Shown here: piece by piece, positions 60,895-64,000 of the stretch | Layout of the letters: the number at the start of each line of letters is the position of its first letter | Numbering within the stretch: the first letter of the stretch is position 1 | Origin: Prinsepia uniflora | Taxonomy: Eukaryota; Streptophyta; Magnoliopsida; Rosales; Rosaceae | Reading direction: 5' to 3' | DNA length: 64,000 bases | NCBI GenBank assembly: GCA_032719365.1 | Contig: CM064873.1 | Location: forward strand, 43,562,332 to 43,626,331 | Translations under genes and position numbers: made by a program | The notes under the pieces: generated by a model | Database searches by the model: none | What the model saw: only the letters and a program-made list of their open reading frames with translations | Told to the model about the DNA's origin: nothing

Positions 60895-61082
60895 TGTTCC
60901 ATATTGCACGGGGGTACTGGGGGGATGTGCCTTATATGTGTAGGCACTTCTTCATCCAATGCAAGGCCTTTTGGGGGTGGAACCCCAAGAGCAAATTCGT
61001 GCGGGCTGGTTGGACCGTGCAGGGCTGATGTGTGGTGGGGTCCAAAGTGGACAATATCGCATTGGAGGAGGCAGGGCGTGAC
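60895..61082 (+). mobile_element. Cassandra-like LTR lacking the 5S segment
   Basis: TGTGCCTTATATGTGTAGGC, CAATGCAAGGCCTTTTGGGG and CCAAAGTGGACAATATCGCA are Cassandra-type blocks in the right order, ending near GGCAGGGCGTGAC. Where Cassandra has GAACTCCGAAGTTAAGC and GATGGGTGACC, this copy has only a short unrelated link. It closely parallels the old LTR at 37,188-37,361 plus 51,813-51,861. Confidence 0.7.
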
Positions 61083-61095
61083 TTTTTGGCTCCTG

Positions 61096-62937
61096 TGTCA
61101 AGACCCGTCCCAAATCCCCCGGGATTAACGTGGGACGCGCCTAATCCCGTCTGACACGAAGTGTCAGACTAGGGAAAATTCCGTCTCTAGCCCTCACCTG
61201 AGCTTCCAGAGCACGCCAGGATCGCAGGAGGAGGAGTGTGATGTCTCGTCTCTGCTACAGTCCGCATCCGCGATCAACCTGAAGGGCATTAAAACATCAA
61301 AAGTCTTGAGTGGACAAAATAAACATTTCATTAAAAACATTTTCACTTTAAGACATTTATGCCCTTCATTAAAAGCATATGCATGCATTCAAAAACCGTT
61401 TATCAAACATTCATAAAACCATTTGAAAACGTATTCTCAAAATCTTTCGAGGGTTCATGCTCGGTCCCCATAAACCGTCATGACCCATAAATCCATTTGG
61501 GTCTCCGACCCGAAATCACCATCTTAAAACCATAAATCAATACAAGTGGGAACTCAGCCCAAATCAACACAAGTGGGTCTCAGCCCAAAACCATTCTCCG
61601 TGAAATACCAAAACATACAATACGGGATCTCTGCCCCCAAATCACTTTCTAAAATATAAAACATGGAATACGGGGCCTCCGCCCCCAAATCACTTGCATA
61701 GTACCACATACGTACGCATACGTATAACCCATCCGCGACACTTCCGAGAAGATGCCAACTCGGGGCACACAGCCCCTAGGGAACACATCCCCGATAAATG
61801 TCACGATATCAATCTCTCTACTAGTGTGCACACTACCCGGGGTCTCACTCCGAGTCTTCTCCTAGGAATCTCTATCTGGGAGGCTCAATCTCTGGATCTA
61901 ATCCGAGCTCCCTCTCTGGATCTAGTCCGATCACATCATAAATCGTAACCCCCACTCTTGGAACGGGATCCCTATGGGGATACCCATTCTGTTCTGTGGA
62001 TCATGACTCTCCAGGTCGACGTCTGGAGGAGACCATATAAACATATGGAGGGTTCATAATCATTCTCAAAACTCTTTCTTTCTTTCTTAAAACATTTCTC
62101 AACTAGGTCTCATACCCAATTCATTTCAACAGGATTCCTGAATCCGATTCAAATCCATTTCACAGGCCTTGGCCTAAATCCACAGTTCAATAGGGTCTCA
62201 AGCCCGAATACTCATTTCGTAAACCGAACTGGGACTCAAGCCCGATGTTACAATCAACAGGGCCTTAAGCCCGATACCACAACTAACTGGGCCTCAGCCC
62301 GAACCATAAAGCAACGGGACCTCAAGTCCGATTTCACAACCAACAGGACCTCAAGCCTGGTACTACAGTCAACTGGGCCTCAAGCCCAAACTCGTAAACC
62401 AACGGGACCCTCAGTCCGATCGTATAACTCAAATGGACCCTCGGTCCGATTCCTCGTCAAATCAAATGGACTCCAAGTCCGAGAGTTCGTAAATCAAATG
62501 CGTCTCGTGCCTGATTTCATGTTTCCAAATCCAAAACCAATTCATTAAACCCTCGTTGAAAACCTAGCACGTATAAGCATCGTATAAAATCGTAAATCTC
62601 AAAATACGTGCAAATACGTAAATCCTAGGCTACCACAAACAAATGCACTCATGGCATCACAAAATATATTCTAAAACAATTATAAAACATTTATGCATGC
62701 ATCGAATTCATAAAACAAGTCCACTCACAGACCGTCCGAAGCCGCGCCTCGATACGCGTGCCATAATCGTCTCCCGGGCCAATCGTCGTCTCCGGGATTC
62801 CTGAACCTGTCCAAATTAATTTAGAGGATTACTAACTACTTATATAACCCCTCACTAAAGCCCCGTAATTTTTCGAAATTTCTAACTATTTTTAAACGCA
62901 AACCTAAACCTTCGGACAGCCCGAACTATATCGAAAC
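61096..62937 (-). mobile_element. LTR fragment H (J/G family)
   Basis: It starts TGTCAAGACCCGTCCC and is collinear with the left two-thirds of solo LTRs J and G, then stops at TATCGAAAC (62,937), where the others continue into the GC block and U3. The end hairpin is perfect: GTCTGACAC (61,149-61,157), loop GAA, GTGTCAGAC (61,161-61,169). A palindrome array spans about 62,190-62,490. Confidence 0.82.
62190..62490 (-). repeat. Array of short palindromes with changing arms in LTR H
   Basis: Units about 25-35 bases apart: GGGC-cttaa-GCCC, GGGC-ctca-GCCC, GGAC-ctcaa-GTCC (62,317-62,329), GGGC-ctcaa-GCCC, GGAC-cctca-GTCC, GGACC-ctc-GGTCC, GGACT-cca-AGTCC. Most retain arm pairing; a few, such as GGGA..GCCC, have one mismatch. 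Confidence 0.82.
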
Positions 62938-64000
62938 TGACATCTTGCTCAACATTCGATCAGACAACATTCTATAGATAGGTTGGGTGGAGCCCCGATG
63001 TTGATGTGATATGGGTGTGACTATGCTCAAACTACGCATTAAATTAAACATGTAATTCGAGTGTTATGCAATTTAAACCCTTTTTGTGTAGATGTAGTAT
63101 TGATAAATAGGGATCGTTCTTAACCGGGGAAATTAGGGAACATTAATAATATGTTAGTGGATTATGAATAAAAGAATAATGAATTAGAGAATTAAATAAT
63201 AAAAGAATTAAACAATCAAAGAATCAATAAATTAAATAATAGATGAACAAGATAATAATAAATTAATGAATTACAAAGAATTAATAAATTAACGAATTAA
63301 AGAATGAAATAATAGAAGAATAAAGGACTTAGTTAATCAAAGAATAAAGGAATTAATTAATCAAAGAATCAATAAATTAAATAATAAATGAATGAAAGAA
63401 TAAAAGCATCAAAGAATAAAAGAATAAAGAATAAAAGAATAAAGAATAAACAAGGGGGGTTTTGAAGAGGTTTGTAATTATGTAAATAAGTAAAAGCATA
63501 GATAAACTCATTCTATTTCTATTCTAACTTATGCACAAAGTTGACTTCCCGTAAACACAAACTTCAACCACATACTACAATTGCAAATATTTGAATTAAT
63601 CACGAAATTATACCTTCACAAACTCATATTTCTTCATACATTAATCATATTATAAATGCACCGAACAACGGATTTTTACTTATAATATAATTACCTTAAG
63701 TTTGTGATTTAATGCGCCGAACAGCGGTCATACATTAAATCTCTCCAAATCTACTCTAAATGCCCCGAACAGCGGATCAACATTTAGTTTCGAAATGAAG
63801 TTTAAGCTCTAAAATGTAAGAAGTAAATGATTTTTAGAAAGTAAAACACATGGAGATTATACTCAATTTTCACAAAAGATAGGAAGGAGAAACCAATACA
63901 TATATTGCATTATAATTAGAACCAATAACAAATAAAAGAGTTTAAGAGAATGGAGAACAAATGTTACACTTTTCAGATTGGATGAGAACAATGGATTGTT
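62938..64000. repeat. AT-rich dispersed repeat K, copy 2 (runs off the window)
   Basis: From about 63,020 it aligns with 25,606-26,452. It has a long GAATAAA/AATTAAA-rich tract (63,160-63,450) and three CCGAACARCGG units at 63,658, 63,714 and 63,762, with spacing of 56 and 48 bases against 57 and 49 in copy 1. The first about 80 bases look unique. It replaces the missing right third of LTR H. Confidence 0.65.

Overview
This window is plant nuclear DNA: split genes with GT-AG introns, a 5S-rRNA-derived Cassandra TRIM element, and long-LTR retrotransposons with an initiator-tRNA-Met-type primer site (TGGTATCAGAGC). The coding style and gene set fit an angiosperm, most likely a dicot. I cannot name the genus. 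The window holds one clear intact host gene, a calreticulin-3 type ER lectin chaperone at 52,878-58,199, and one degraded fragment of a LysM receptor-kinase ectodomain near 60.3-60.6 kb. Almost everything else is retrotransposon sequence, much of it nested.

Layout. (1) 1-2,601: right part of a solo LTR (+) inserted in an older minus-strand LTR remnant (2,602-3,121). (2) 3,122-15,736: a minus-strand Ty3/Gypsy gag pseudogene split by element B (3,230-15,332, target duplication GGTCT). Two complete solo LTRs (3,676-6,587 and 8,134-11,772, duplications CATAA and CGGGA) later inserted into the 3' LTR of B. (3) 15,737-25,605: element E (-), a long-LTR element with a non-coding interior, interrupted by solo LTR J (21,670-24,868, duplication TGAAT). 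(4) 25,606-26,452: AT-rich repeat K, present again at about 62,938-64,000. (5) 26,453-37,187: LTR fragment I, then element F (+), a relative of E with two LTRs and a non-coding interior containing two tandem duplications. (6) 37,188-51,861: a five-element nest. An old Cassandra-like LTR holds a complete Cassandra TRIM (duplication AGCGG). A gag-only long-LTR element (37,369-48,293, duplication TAATA) sits seven bases inside the Cassandra 5' LTR. The 3' LTR of that element holds a solo LTR (37,442-40,489, duplication CAACA). The Cassandra 3' LTR holds solo LTR G (49,017-51,792, duplication AGATG). (7) 51,862-60,894: the gene island. (8) 60,895-64,000: another Cassandra-like LTR, LTR fragment H, and repeat K.

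The most unusual signal is inside the LTRs. Families whose primary sequences have drifted far apart keep the same order of modules: a TGACG/W-box-rich U3 region, a GCGCGTG/CACGCGC inverted-repeat block, a roughly 0.9-1.6 kb segment with splice-like ends that are complementary to each other, an array of short palindromes inside that segment, and a hairpin just before the LTR end. The arms of the palindromes and the end hairpin change between copies and families in a compensatory way (for example GAGT..ACTC against GGGT..ACCC, GGGC..GCCC against GGAC..GTCC, CAGAGC..GCTCTG against CAGAAC..GTTCTG). This suggests that structure, not sequence, is conserved. All assignments are by eye; no database search was run.
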